Virus record (IMG/VR): IMGVR_UViG_3300006032_000001
Span: 1-30,462 of that record
Length of the DNA: 30,462 nucleotides
From: a virus
Strand: one strand, 5' to 3'
In this document: in pieces, positions 6,863 to 14,255 of the stretch
Layout of the letters: each line of letters opens with the position of its first letter
Numbering within the stretch: the first letter of the stretch is position 1
Position numbers and translations under genes: made by a program
Notes under the pieces: generated by a model
Database searches by the model: none
Seen by the model: only the letters and a program-made list of their open reading frames with translations
Told to the model about the DNA's origin: nothing

Positions 6863-8238
6863 GACGACAGCGGCGCGATCTTGGCTTCGCACGCGGCAAT
6901 CCCCGGAAGCGCGCCGCCGCTGATCCTGAACCGCAGGCCGAGGTAATTGCCGATCCGCGAATGGGGCCGCCAGGCGATGCGCCGCGAGCGCTCGGCGGGC
7001 ATGAACGCGACCGCCCGTTCGGCCCCGAACGTCTCGCCGTCGCGGGTCGATGACATGAACACCGTTCCCGGCCGCCCGCGCCCCGGCAGTCCGACCAGCT
7101 CGACCGAGTGAACGATCGCCCCGGTCCCGCCGTTGTAGAGCAGCCCGACATCGAACTGCCCTCCCGGTTCGACGCCGAAGTGGCGGTCATCGCTTTCGGT
7201 CAAATATCCGAACGCTCCCGAAATGGTATCGCCGACGACGGTGACTCCATAGGCGTCCACCGCATTGCGGCATCGGTAGGCGCCCGAGCCGGTCTTGATC
7301 CGGTACCACACCGGCTGCTGCGCCAGTTCCGAAGCGTTGAGGAGGAACACCCATGTCTCGGTCGGAAGGTGAACCAGCAAGCGCCGTTCATTGCGGCCGT
7401 TGCGCGCCTCCACCTCGACCACCGAAGGGTCGGAGAGCGCATCCAAGGCGTCACACAGTTCGCGGCAGCCGATCGGCTTGGCTTCGCCCTGGACCGCGAA
7501 ATAGACGTTCAGCCCTTCATTCCGGGCCGATCCGACGAACGCGAAACCGTCCCCGAGAAGCGTCTTCGCCATCGGCCCGACGCAGCCGAACGGAAACCCG
7601 GCTCCCTTGTTGCCGGCGAACGGAAAGCCGTTCCCGCCGACGTTGGCGAACACCTGGGTCGTGTAGCGCCCCAGGACATAGGCTTCCTCGCGATATTTGA
7701 CGAGGCCGGTGATCGGGTCGGGGTCTTCTTCCGCCGAGCCGTATTTGAGCGGCTTGACGGCGGTGGGATCGGACAGTTCGGTCACGACGACGTAGGTGCC
7801 GTCAGTGGACATGAAATAGCCGTCGATCCACAGCCCGTCGATCGCCGTCCCGAGATTGGCGTTCGTGACCTGAATGAGACCGAGCGCGGCCGAGTAATAA
7901 TAGAGCCTCCCGCCGGACCAGACCGCCAGCCGGTCAAAGCTGTAGTCGAGCGCGCAGCGTCCGCCGCCGCCGACATCGCCGAGCACGCTCACGCTCCAGT
8001 CGGCAGCGATCCGGCACAGGCTGGTCCCGAGCACCCGGTAATGAGCCCCGTTCCACAAGATGCCGCCGCGATCGGGGCCGGGTCCGGTGCCCAGCGTCAG
8101 GGCTCCGGGGATCATTTTGAGCTGCCCGTTGCTGATGCCCGAGACGACGATCACCGGCTCGAGGTTGAGCGGATAGCTTTTGACGAACTCGCCCGCCTCG
8201 CTCCCGGCAATGCCGGAGAGAAGGGAAATCGCGGTCAT
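6859..8238 (-). CDS. P22 gp10-like packaged-DNA stabilisation / tail hub protein
   Basis: This 459-aa protein is close to the 472 aa of P22 gp10 and follows its pattern throughout. It has an early YPLNLEP segment, GILWNGAHYRVLGTSLCRI, GDVGGGGRCALDYSFDRLAVW, a GTYVVVTELSDP block at about 145-160, and YTTQVFANVGG. A long beta-propeller-like body follows, with LVHLPTETWVFLLN and a C-terminal SSTRDGETFG. In P22, gp10 assembles below gp4 and seals the portal after DNA packaging. Six nucleotides separate it from the decoration-like gene upstream. Confidence 0.85.
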   Translation of the reverse strand: MTAISLLSGIAGSEAGEFVKSYPLNLEPVIVVSGISNGQLKMIPGALTLGTGPGPDRGGILWNGAHYRVLGTSLCRIAADWSVSVLGDVGGGGRCALDYSFDRLAVWSGGRLYYYSAALGLIQVTNANLGTAIDGLWIDGYFMSTDGTYVVVTELSDPTAVKPLKYGSAEEDPDPITGLVKYREEAYVLGRYTTQVFANVGGNGFPFAGNKGAGFPFGCVGPMAKTLLGDGFAFVGSARNEGLNVYFAVQGEAKPIGCRELCDALDALSDPSVVEVEARNGRNERRLLVHLPTETWVFLLNASELAQQPVWYRIKTGSGAYRCRNAVDAYGVTVVGDTISGAFGYLTESDDRHFGVEPGGQFDVGLLYNGGTGAIVHSVELVGLPGRGRPGTVFMSSTRDGETFGAERAVAFMPAERSRRIAWRPHSRIGNYLGLRFRISGGALPGIAACEAKIAPLSS

Positions 8239-8244
8239 CGGAGG

Positions 8245-8625
8245 TTACGCCGCGACGGCTTTGAGAGCAGCGAAATTGAGGACCGGGGCTTCGGCTGAAG
8301 CGACGGCTGCCGGCGTATAGACCGAGACGTTGAACGAACCCGCCGCAACCGCCGTCACGAAGCACAGATAGACGCCCGTCACGCCGGACTTGACCGACAG
8401 ATTGATCGTGTCCGTCGCGGCAATCAGGCTATTGGTGACGGTGAAGCTCGTCACCTGTCCCGCCGTGGTTGTGGTCGAGAACAAGGTGATCGCGCCGCAC
8501 ACCTTGTTGAGCGTGACTCCGGTCGTGCGCGAGGTCGCTTGCGTAACCGCGCCGCCCGCGCCCGTCTGGTATCCGATCGCCGAAGAGCCGCTCAGCAGCG
8601 GCGCAGAGGAGCCGTGCAAGGCCAC
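8245..8625 (-). CDS. Decoration/head-fibre-like small virion protein (126 aa)
   Basis: The start is taken as the GTG at 8625-8623, which overlaps the TAG of the upstream gene (TAGTG). A longer frame exists but has no supported start. The protein has GVTLNKVCGAITLFS, then SFTVTNSLIAATDTINLSVKSG and AVAAGSFNVSVYTP, then APVLNFAALKAVAA at the C-terminus. This is a common small phage head-region family, often next to coat genes. It is probably on the capsid surface, but its true role is unproven. Confidence 0.6.
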   Translation of the reverse strand: MALHGSSAPLLSGSSAIGYQTGAGGAVTQATSRTTGVTLNKVCGAITLFSTTTTAGQVTSFTVTNSLIAATDTINLSVKSGVTGVYLCFVTAVAAGSFNVSVYTPAAVASAEAPVLNFAALKAVAA

Positions 8626-8936
8626 TACATTCCGATGCCGGGGGTGAAATAGACGTTCCCGGTCGCTCCGGCGGCGATAACCGCAGCGTAGAGCGGGCCC
8701 GCTGGACATTGCACCGTCAACACTTCGACGACGCCTGCCCCGATGGGGATGCTGGTGGTGAGAGACGCGGTGATCGTGCTGTCCCCGAACTCGACCCATG
8801 CCGTCGCCGAGCCGTTGTTGACGACCCGGACCTGGATGATGTTGCCGGGCGCGTTGACGAGCTGCACACTGGCGGTCGCAGCGCCGACGGCGATGTTCTT
8901 GGTCGAGGCCGGCGTGGGCTGGAACGGGCGCATCAT
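8625..8936 (-). CDS. Small beta-rich head-region protein (103 aa)
   Basis: The start at 8936 overlaps the preceding stop (ATGA). The protein is beta-rich with VRVVNNGSATAWVEFGDS at about 38-55 and a C-terminal cluster of Gly and hydrophobic residues. This is a pattern of small phage proteins near coat genes, sometimes called head fibre or cement proteins. It is likely a virion component made with coat, but there is no specific match. Confidence 0.55.
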   Translation of the reverse strand: MMRPFQPTPASTKNIAVGAATASVQLVNAPGNIIQVRVVNNGSATAWVEFGDSTITASLTTSIPIGAGVVEVLTVQCPAGPLYAAVIAAGATGNVYFTPGIGM

Positions 8937-9121
8937 TTCGCCGCCGCCTTCTTCGCGGCCTTCTCCTCGGCAGGGGCCAGAAGTGCCTCAATCCGCTTGA
9001 ACCCATCGGCCAGCGCTTCGGCTTCGTGCTCGGCGGATTCGACGATGCGCGTGGCGAGCTTCAAGCCCTCCCACTCGATCTCGTCGCCGAACTTGTAAAG
9101 CATGAGGGGAAATTCGTTCAC
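8933..9121 (-). CDS. 62-aa conserved-looking phage protein, unknown
   Basis: The GTG start at 9121 is preceded at about 9 nt by GGGAG. The N-terminus (MNEFPLMLYKFGDEIEWEG) and a helical Ala/Lys-rich C-terminus suggest a small soluble protein. Similar short genes are often found beside phage coat genes. It follows the hairpins downstream of coat, so it may be expressed at a lower level than coat. Confidence 0.55.
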   Translation of the reverse strand: MNEFPLMLYKFGDEIEWEGLKLATRIVESAEHEAEALADGFKRIEALLAPAEEKAAKKAAAK

Positions 9122-9142
9122 GATTAGCTCCCGCTGTCATCG

Positions 9143-9162
9143 GAACCGTGCGGACACGGTTC
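9143..9162 (-). terminator. Hairpin 2 after coat gene
   Basis: GAACCGTG and CACGGTTC form a perfect 8-bp stem with a 4-nt loop. It follows the larger hairpin in the coat transcript. No U-run is visible, so it may trim or stabilise RNA rather than terminate. Confidence 0.45.
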
Positions 9163-9172
9163 GGAAGAAAGC

Positions 9173-9206
9173 GGGAGGGGCGGCTAAGGGGGAAACCGCC
9201 CCTCCC
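9173..9206 (-). terminator. Strong GC hairpin just after coat stop
   Basis: An 11-bp perfect stem (GGGAGGGGCGG with CCGCCCCTCCC) and a 12-nt loop begin 7 nt after the coat stop codon. The minus-strand tail reads GCTTTCTTCC, a weak U-rich tract. It probably gives partial termination or protects the 3' end of the coat mRNA. Confidence 0.6.
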
Positions 9207-9213
9207 TCAGTCA

Positions 9214-10491
9214 TTACACCTGATTGAAGAGCATGATTCCGGTCATTTCCGGCTGCTTGTTCACGAGGCCGTAGAACACGTCCCAGCGGTATTTGCAGCT
9301 CAAGTCGCCGATCGCGCCCTGACGGGCCATCGTGACCTGGATGCCCTGATCCGTGGTCGCCGACATGATCGCCAGACCCGCCTCTTCCTGCGGACGGTAG
9401 TGACCGGGAACGATCTCGAACGCATCGCCCTGCCAGAACGGGTTGACCGGTGCAGTCGCGGTGTTGAGCCAGGTGATCGCCGCGCCCGAAGCCGGGGTTG
9501 CCGTGCAGTTGCGATACTGAAGCTCCGGATCGGTCGGAGACGAGTCCGCAGCGATGATCGGCGGGCTGATCTGGATGGTGCCCGTGCCGCCAGCGCCGGA
9601 GACGATACCCGTCACACGGAACGTCTTGAGCTGGCCCGTGTCCGCCTTCGTGATGTGATGGACTTCGTTCACACCCGCGATGGTGAAGCAGTCGCCGATC
9701 TTAACCGTTCCGGAAGTGACCGTGATGGCGAGGTTCTGGTAACGGTTGTCCTTGTTGACATAGACGAGACCGCCAGCATCCAGCGCCTGTGAGGCAGGAA
9801 CGAAACGCTGGTTTGCGCCATTGACGGTAACGGTCGTGCCCGCCGCGAGAGCGAGGCGGTAAGCGTAGTCGAGCTTGTAGGTGTCGAAGCCGGCGACATT
9901 GCCGACATTCGCCTTCTCATAGGCCGACAGCGACTTGCTGTTGTCGAGCACGCGCGAGGCGAGGTTCGACGCCATGCTGTTGTAATCAGCGCTCGACAGG
10001 GAGAGCTTGCGGTCGAACATATTGATGCCGTTGCGGTTCATCGCGTTGTCGCACTGCGCAACGTCATCGAAGCCGGTGGCGGCAACCGTGCGCTTGACAA
10101 CCATCGTGCCGGTGAGGGCGGCGAGGTTCGAGCAGTCCACGTTGATGTCCGATGCGAGGCGCTGCATCGCGGCATCGCCGAGACGGCCGCGCTGGAGCTG
10201 GTCGCGAAGCTCGGTCGCAGAAAGCGTCAGCGGAACCGAGTGGGTATAGTTGAGCGAGGTCGGAACGACGAGCTGCGTATAGTTGCGGGCGAAGTTCGCC
10301 GACTGGTCGATGCCAGTGAACGACTGCGCGATATAGGGCATCGGGCGCCAGATCGTGTTGCCGGTGCGCTCTGCAGTCACGTCGTCGAGATTGTACGTCT
10401 CGAACAGTTTGGAGACGACGAGGCCGTCGTTGAACTTCTCGAACACTTGGTCGAAAGCAACGACCTCTTCCTTCGCAAAATTGTTAGCCAC
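9214..10491 (-). CDS. P22-type major capsid (coat) protein
   Basis: This 425-aa protein is near the 430 aa of P22 gp5. Conserved points include RTGNTIWRPMPYIAQS at about 41-56 (compare NTIWMPVEQ in P22), TLSATELRDQ, a central AGFDTYKLDY region, an inserted beta-rich stretch at about 220-340, then NPFWQGDAFEIVPG and a C-terminal GIQVTMARQGAIGDLSCKYRWDVFYG block (known position of the P22 QGDIS-type motif). The likely fold is HK97 with an I-domain. The GTG start has AAAGGA about 7-9 nt upstream. A 15-bp repeat lies 143 nt upstream, and strong hairpins follow the stop. Confidence 0.9.
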   Translation of the reverse strand: MANNFAKEEVVAFDQVFEKFNDGLVVSKLFETYNLDDVTAERTGNTIWRPMPYIAQSFTGIDQSANFARNYTQLVVPTSLNYTHSVPLTLSATELRDQLQRGRLGDAAMQRLASDINVDCSNLAALTGTMVVKRTVAATGFDDVAQCDNAMNRNGINMFDRKLSLSSADYNSMASNLASRVLDNSKSLSAYEKANVGNVAGFDTYKLDYAYRLALAAGTTVTVNGANQRFVPASQALDAGGLVYVNKDNRYQNLAITVTSGTVKIGDCFTIAGVNEVHHITKADTGQLKTFRVTGIVSGAGGTGTIQISPPIIAADSSPTDPELQYRNCTATPASGAAITWLNTATAPVNPFWQGDAFEIVPGHYRPQEEAGLAIMSATTDQGIQVTMARQGAIGDLSCKYRWDVFYGLVNKQPEMTGIMLFNQV

Positions 10492-10634
10492 AGTGAAATC
10501 CTTTTGAGTGTGAGAGCCAAAAACAGGTTTCTCGGGTCACGCCCGGTCGGCACCGCTTCTGGTCTCTCCCGTCTCAGCCGGAGGTCGCTGGGGTTGCGGT
10601 CAGCTTCGGAAATTACGCGCCCGCGAACAGCCGC

Positions 10635-10649
10635 GCGATTGAACAGTTC
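10635..10649 (-). repeat. 15-bp late-operon repeat, copy 3
   Basis: GAACTGTTCAATCGC on the minus strand. It abuts a TGA that follows the TAG stop of the scaffold gene (tandem stops) and lies 143 nt before the coat start. The rest of 10492-10652 shows no gene. Confidence 0.9.
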
Positions 10650-10652
10650 TCA

Positions 10653-11456
10653 CTACTTGAGGCCATGCTGCCGCTTGAATGCCTGAATGTGCGAGCGATC
10701 GCCGCCCTTCCAGCCGGCCTCCAGCTTCGCGAGCTGCTTTTCGGCAGCGCCGACGCTGACTGACGACTTGGCCGAGCCGCGCTCCGGCGTGTCGGGGCTG
10801 ATCGGGGCTTTGCGCTTGACCATCTTGAGCGATCCTTCGAGCTTGGCGACTTCCTTGATGAACCGCGGCGCATCGGCGATTCCGGCCAGCGCGGTCAGGC
10901 GGTCGGGATTCTTCGCCAGCGCATAGATCAGCTTGGCGGTGTTGCCGTCGTCGGCGGTGGCGACGAGCAAGGACTGCTGGAACTCGCTCAGCGTCTCGCG
11001 CACCGTGTCGAACGCGTCGTCGACATCGGCACGGGCGAGCTCGCGCTTCTCCTTCTCGATGCGCTGGCGGGTGGCTTCGATCCGGGCCTGCTCGGCTTCC
11101 GAGGATTGGCCCTTGCGCGCCTCGGCGCGGGCCTGCCTCTTGGCCCATTCGAGCGCGGCGTCGCGGTGCTTGTCCTCGTCATAGTCGAAGTCGGACAGGG
11201 TTGGAGCGGGGCCAATGTCCTCGTCGGGTTCGGCCTCGGCGGGCTTGCGGGCTGCGGCGGCCTCCTTGCGGGCGCGCTTGAGCTCCTCGCGAAGGAGGCG
11301 GATGGTGGCGTTGTCGGTTTCCTGAACTTCGGTCGGTTCGTCGCCGAAGGTCGGAATGTCCTCGTCGTCGGCGGGGGTTTCGACCGGAGCCTCATCGGGC
11401 TCAACCACATCGGTCAGGAGCAGCTTGTCATTGGTCTCGGGGGCTTCGTCAGCCAT
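10653..11456 (-). CDS. Scaffolding protein (P22 gp8-like by position and composition)
   Basis: The protein is 267 aa, very acidic at the N-terminus (about 1-100, rich in Asp, Glu, Pro) and then strongly helical and charged (EWAKRQARAEARKG, RQRIEKEKRELARADVDDAF). It has a basic C-terminus (HIQAFKRQHGLK). P22 gp8 also uses a basic C-terminal helix to bind coat. It lies directly before coat. AGGTGAG precedes the ATG. A 15-bp repeat is 72 nt upstream. It should shape the procapsid and leave before DNA packaging. Confidence 0.8.
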   Translation of the reverse strand: MADEAPETNDKLLLTDVVEPDEAPVETPADDEDIPTFGDEPTEVQETDNATIRLLREELKRARKEAAAARKPAEAEPDEDIGPAPTLSDFDYDEDKHRDAALEWAKRQARAEARKGQSSEAEQARIEATRQRIEKEKRELARADVDDAFDTVRETLSEFQQSLLVATADDGNTAKLIYALAKNPDRLTALAGIADAPRFIKEVAKLEGSLKMVKRKAPISPDTPERGSAKSSVSVGAAEKQLAKLEAGWKGGDRSHIQAFKRQHGLK

Positions 11457-11528
11457 GTTCTCACCTGTTCCTCGCTGATCGGCCCAGCGGTTGCCTGGTG
11501 AGAAAGCTAGGCGTGGCGGATTAGGCTT

Positions 11529-11543
11529 GCGATTGAACAGTTC
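11529..11543 (-). repeat. 15-bp late-operon repeat, copy 4
   Basis: GAACTGTTCAATCGC on the minus strand, 72 nt before the scaffold start. This is the only copy not next to a minus-strand stop codon. The gap between the ejection gene and scaffold (11457-11732) instead contains two plus-strand mini-ORFs. Confidence 0.9.
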
Positions 11544-11563
11544 GGCGCGGTAATTATGCGCTC

Positions 11564-11677
11564 ATGGCGTACTTCATCGGCTTCGCGCTGCTATTCTGGG
11601 CGGCGGACTTGCTCCTGAAGGCGATGGGCGTCAGCTTCCATCTTGGCGCTGACGAAAAGAAGAGGAGCCCCGATTAA
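11564..11677 (+). CDS. Possible 37-aa membrane peptide, opposite strand to late genes
   Basis: The ATG frame encodes MAYFIGFALLFWAADLLLKA, a hydrophobic segment, then a charged tail (GADEKKRSPD). Size and shape fit a single-pass membrane peptide. It faces the late operon in a gap with no minus-strand gene. There is no clear ribosome-binding site, and the upstream TAATTAT is not well spaced to a -35. It could be real or a chance frame. Confidence 0.35.
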   Translation: MAYFIGFALLFWAADLLLKAMGVSFHLGADEKKRSPD

Positions 11678-11789
11678 GGTCTGGCAATATGGAGCGCTTG
11701 CGCTGCTGGCGTGGCTCCTCTTGCCCCGCGCGCTACGGAACTACGGGCTGATTGCCGTTCTTCTTCTGTGGGCTGTTGGCGTCGGGTGA
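11673..11789 (+). CDS. Possible 38-aa membrane peptide with ATT start
   Basis: The frame follows AGAGGAG by 5 nt and would begin at an ATT overlapping the previous stop (ATTAA). It encodes a very hydrophobic peptide (YGALALLAWLLLP, then LIAVLLLWAVGVG). ATT is a rare start and no ATG lies in frame. The 3' end runs 57 nt into the opposite-strand ejection gene. It is paired with the preceding membrane ORF, which slightly raises its credibility. Confidence 0.28.
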   Translation: MKVWQYGALALLAWLLLPRALRNYGLIAVLLLWAVGVG

Positions 11790-14255
11790 CGCGGCGACTT
11801 GCCTCAAGCCATTGTCGTTCGCTGCTTTCATGATCGCCTTCTGAAGACCTAGAAGGTCGCTCGCAATTGCCGGTTCGGCCGACGCAATGGACCCGAGGCG
11901 CTTGGTCAGCACCTTCATCGCCGTTTCGTTGCCGGACACGGCAGCCCTCATCGCCGATGAGGTCCAGTCGCGCATTGCCGGCGTCGCAAGGAGGAGCCTT
12001 GCGCCGCCCCACGTCGCGGGAATAGCCATTGCCGCATCCCCGGCCGCGCTGAAGTCGCCGTGCAGTACGGCCCCGCCAACCGTCGCCATGAACGCGCCCG
12101 CGAAATAGGTTTTCGCCGTGTTCGAGAAGTTGCGCGCCTTGTCCAACTGCCGCAGCCGATCGGCATAAGCGGCGATCTTCTGAAGGTCGGCATCGGCCTT
12201 CGCGCCAAAAACGATGTTTCGGGCCTGTGGCGACATCGTGTTCAGGTTTGTCAGGAAGCGATTGAACGACCATGCGGTGTTCGTATCATTCTGCTGTCCT
12301 GGAGCGGCCCGCCCGAGGTCATCGATCGCCGTCGCCGCGAAGGTGCTCTTGGCCTTGCCGGGCAGGCGGAACCATGTATCGCGAAGGCGCGCGAGGTTGC
12401 CGCTTTTGATGTTCATGTCGCCGAGAAGCTGATTGTAAACCGCCTCGCCGGAGACCTTCGTATCGTCCTTGGCGGACTGCATCGGCCTCTTCAGCGATCC
12501 GTTGAGTGCCGACGCGCGATCCGCCCAGAACTTGTCCGCGTCCTGTTGCGCCTTGACTGCGCTCCCTTCTGATCCGGGAACGCGACCCATCGCTTGGTCA
12601 GCCGCACGAGCGCCACTCATCACGTCGTTTTCTAGTGCCTGTTCAACACCTGCAACGCGAGAGATGACAACCGGGCTTGCGCTATTGGTGGCCTGGAGGT
12701 TGCGGAGAACGCCCCGGACATGACTCAGCGCTTCGGTTGCCTGTCCAAGCGTGACTTGCCCGTCTTCGGAGTTTGCGGCCTGCCCGAGCGCGCCCGTGAC
12801 TTGCCGGATGACCGGATGCTCGCGCAGCTGCTGCAACGCAGGCGAGTTGGGGAACTGTTGTGCGAGGTCATTGACCGACTTGCCAAAATTATCGAGCGAC
12901 ACTGGGGCGTCTTCGCCACCCATCGCGGAATCGCGCTGCCCGTAGAGCGCTTTTCCTGCGGCCTTGCTCTCCTGCGCGTAGGTCTGTGCGCCTTGGGCAA
13001 CCGCTTCGCCCGCGCCCTGGCGGTTGGAAACGGTGCCGACGCCTTCGGCAACACCTTTCACGGCGCTCGCAAGGTCGCCCGTCTCGCGCTCGGCAGCCTT
13101 GCCGATCGGCGCGCCGCCGGGAAGCGCGCCCAAGCCCGCCTGGACGACGGTGGCAACGCCCGATTTGCTGTTGGTCGCCGGAGTGCGCCGGATGTTGAGG
13201 TCGCGAGCAAGCTGGACATAGCTTTGCGGCTGCGTGGCGGCCTCCTCGGCGGCATTGCCAACGCCGGAAAGGGACTTGGCGATCGACGTGGCAGTCTGCC
13301 CCACCTTCGCCAGCGCATAGCCTCCAGCGCCTCCCGTGACACCCCCTACGATAGCTCCAGGAATGCCCTGACCGGGGGCGGCGCTGTCGAAGCCGTGGGA
13401 GGTGCCGACAACCGCCCCCTCTTTCGCGAGCTGCATCCGGGCGGCAGCGGCGGCGGCGGCGCGAGCCTCGACCATCGACCCGCCCGCCTTGAGAACGGAC
13501 TTGCCGGCGTTGAGCGCGGCGCCTTCGAACCCGGACGGAATGGCGAGACCGCCGATAAGCTGCCCAACAAGTCGAGCGGTGCCGTGGTGCTCCTCGTCGC
13601 GCAGCTGGGTGCCGTAGTTGATGTCACTCCAGCGGTTGAAGTCGGCGGCGATCCCGTCCGGCGCGTTTCCGGAGATCGCATCGACGCCAGCGTGAAGAGC
13701 GGAGTTGAGGGTGTTCATAGGAAGGAAACTCGCTGCCCCACGAAGGAAGCTGCGGGCGGCGTCGGCCGTGTCGCCCTGTAGGATATAGTCCTGCTTCGCT
13801 GGCGCGAGCTGCGTGATGATGCTGTCGCTGATCGCACCATGCTGACGACGGTAGGCGATCGCCTGCGCCACGCTGTCGGCGTAGTGGGGATCGGTCGAAG
13901 GACCAACTGAATAGCCGTGCTGTGCCGCGACCTGACGCGCATGGCTTGCCGCCGTGTCGAGCGGGTCATTGGCGAGAATATCGAGCAGTGTATGTTCGAG
14001 CTCGGGCGGCATCGGGTGAGCGTGCGCCGGGAGCGTGTCCTCGAACCCCGCTTGCTTGGTATAGCCCGCCGCCACCTTCTGCGCGGGATGATCGGCGGGA
14101 TCTGCACCCGGCGGCACGTTGCCCGGCGGCGGGGCGGCCCCGCTCCCTGCGCTGGTGCCGAATTGCGCATAAGGATCGTCGGCTTGTGGCGCTACCTGAC
14201 TGGGCGCATTCCCCTCAACCGGAGAGCCGAGTGCTGCGTAGGGATCGTCGGCCAT
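11733..14255 (-). CDS. Large ejection (DNA transfer) protein, 840 aa
   Basis: The N-terminus has two copies of an acidic DDPYA(A/Q)(L/F)G motif in a Pro/Gly/Ala-rich region. A helical body follows with glycine-rich hydrophobic segments (for example AIVGGVTGGAGGYAL at about 300) that could insert in membranes during ejection. Long Ala/Gln-rich helices follow. There is no enzyme motif. It begins directly after the stop of the muramidase-bearing ejection gene (TAGATG). With its two upstream neighbours it forms the set expected for P22 gp7/gp20/gp16-type ejected internal proteins. Which P22 protein it corresponds to is uncertain. Confidence 0.65.
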   Translation of the reverse strand: MADDPYAALGSPVEGNAPSQVAPQADDPYAQFGTSAGSGAAPPPGNVPPGADPADHPAQKVAAGYTKQAGFEDTLPAHAHPMPPELEHTLLDILANDPLDTAASHARQVAAQHGYSVGPSTDPHYADSVAQAIAYRRQHGAISDSIITQLAPAKQDYILQGDTADAARSFLRGAASFLPMNTLNSALHAGVDAISGNAPDGIAADFNRWSDINYGTQLRDEEHHGTARLVGQLIGGLAIPSGFEGAALNAGKSVLKAGGSMVEARAAAAAAARMQLAKEGAVVGTSHGFDSAAPGQGIPGAIVGGVTGGAGGYALAKVGQTATSIAKSLSGVGNAAEEAATQPQSYVQLARDLNIRRTPATNSKSGVATVVQAGLGALPGGAPIGKAAERETGDLASAVKGVAEGVGTVSNRQGAGEAVAQGAQTYAQESKAAGKALYGQRDSAMGGEDAPVSLDNFGKSVNDLAQQFPNSPALQQLREHPVIRQVTGALGQAANSEDGQVTLGQATEALSHVRGVLRNLQATNSASPVVISRVAGVEQALENDVMSGARAADQAMGRVPGSEGSAVKAQQDADKFWADRASALNGSLKRPMQSAKDDTKVSGEAVYNQLLGDMNIKSGNLARLRDTWFRLPGKAKSTFAATAIDDLGRAAPGQQNDTNTAWSFNRFLTNLNTMSPQARNIVFGAKADADLQKIAAYADRLRQLDKARNFSNTAKTYFAGAFMATVGGAVLHGDFSAAGDAAMAIPATWGGARLLLATPAMRDWTSSAMRAAVSGNETAMKVLTKRLGSIASAEPAIASDLLGLQKAIMKAANDNGLRQVAASPDANSPQKKNGNQPVVP

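Noticed and set aside
12720-13781. A 353-codon plus-strand frame opposite the ejection gene
   Set aside because: No start signal or domain; it lies over a continuous 840-codon minus-strand gene with the usual coupling to its neighbour.
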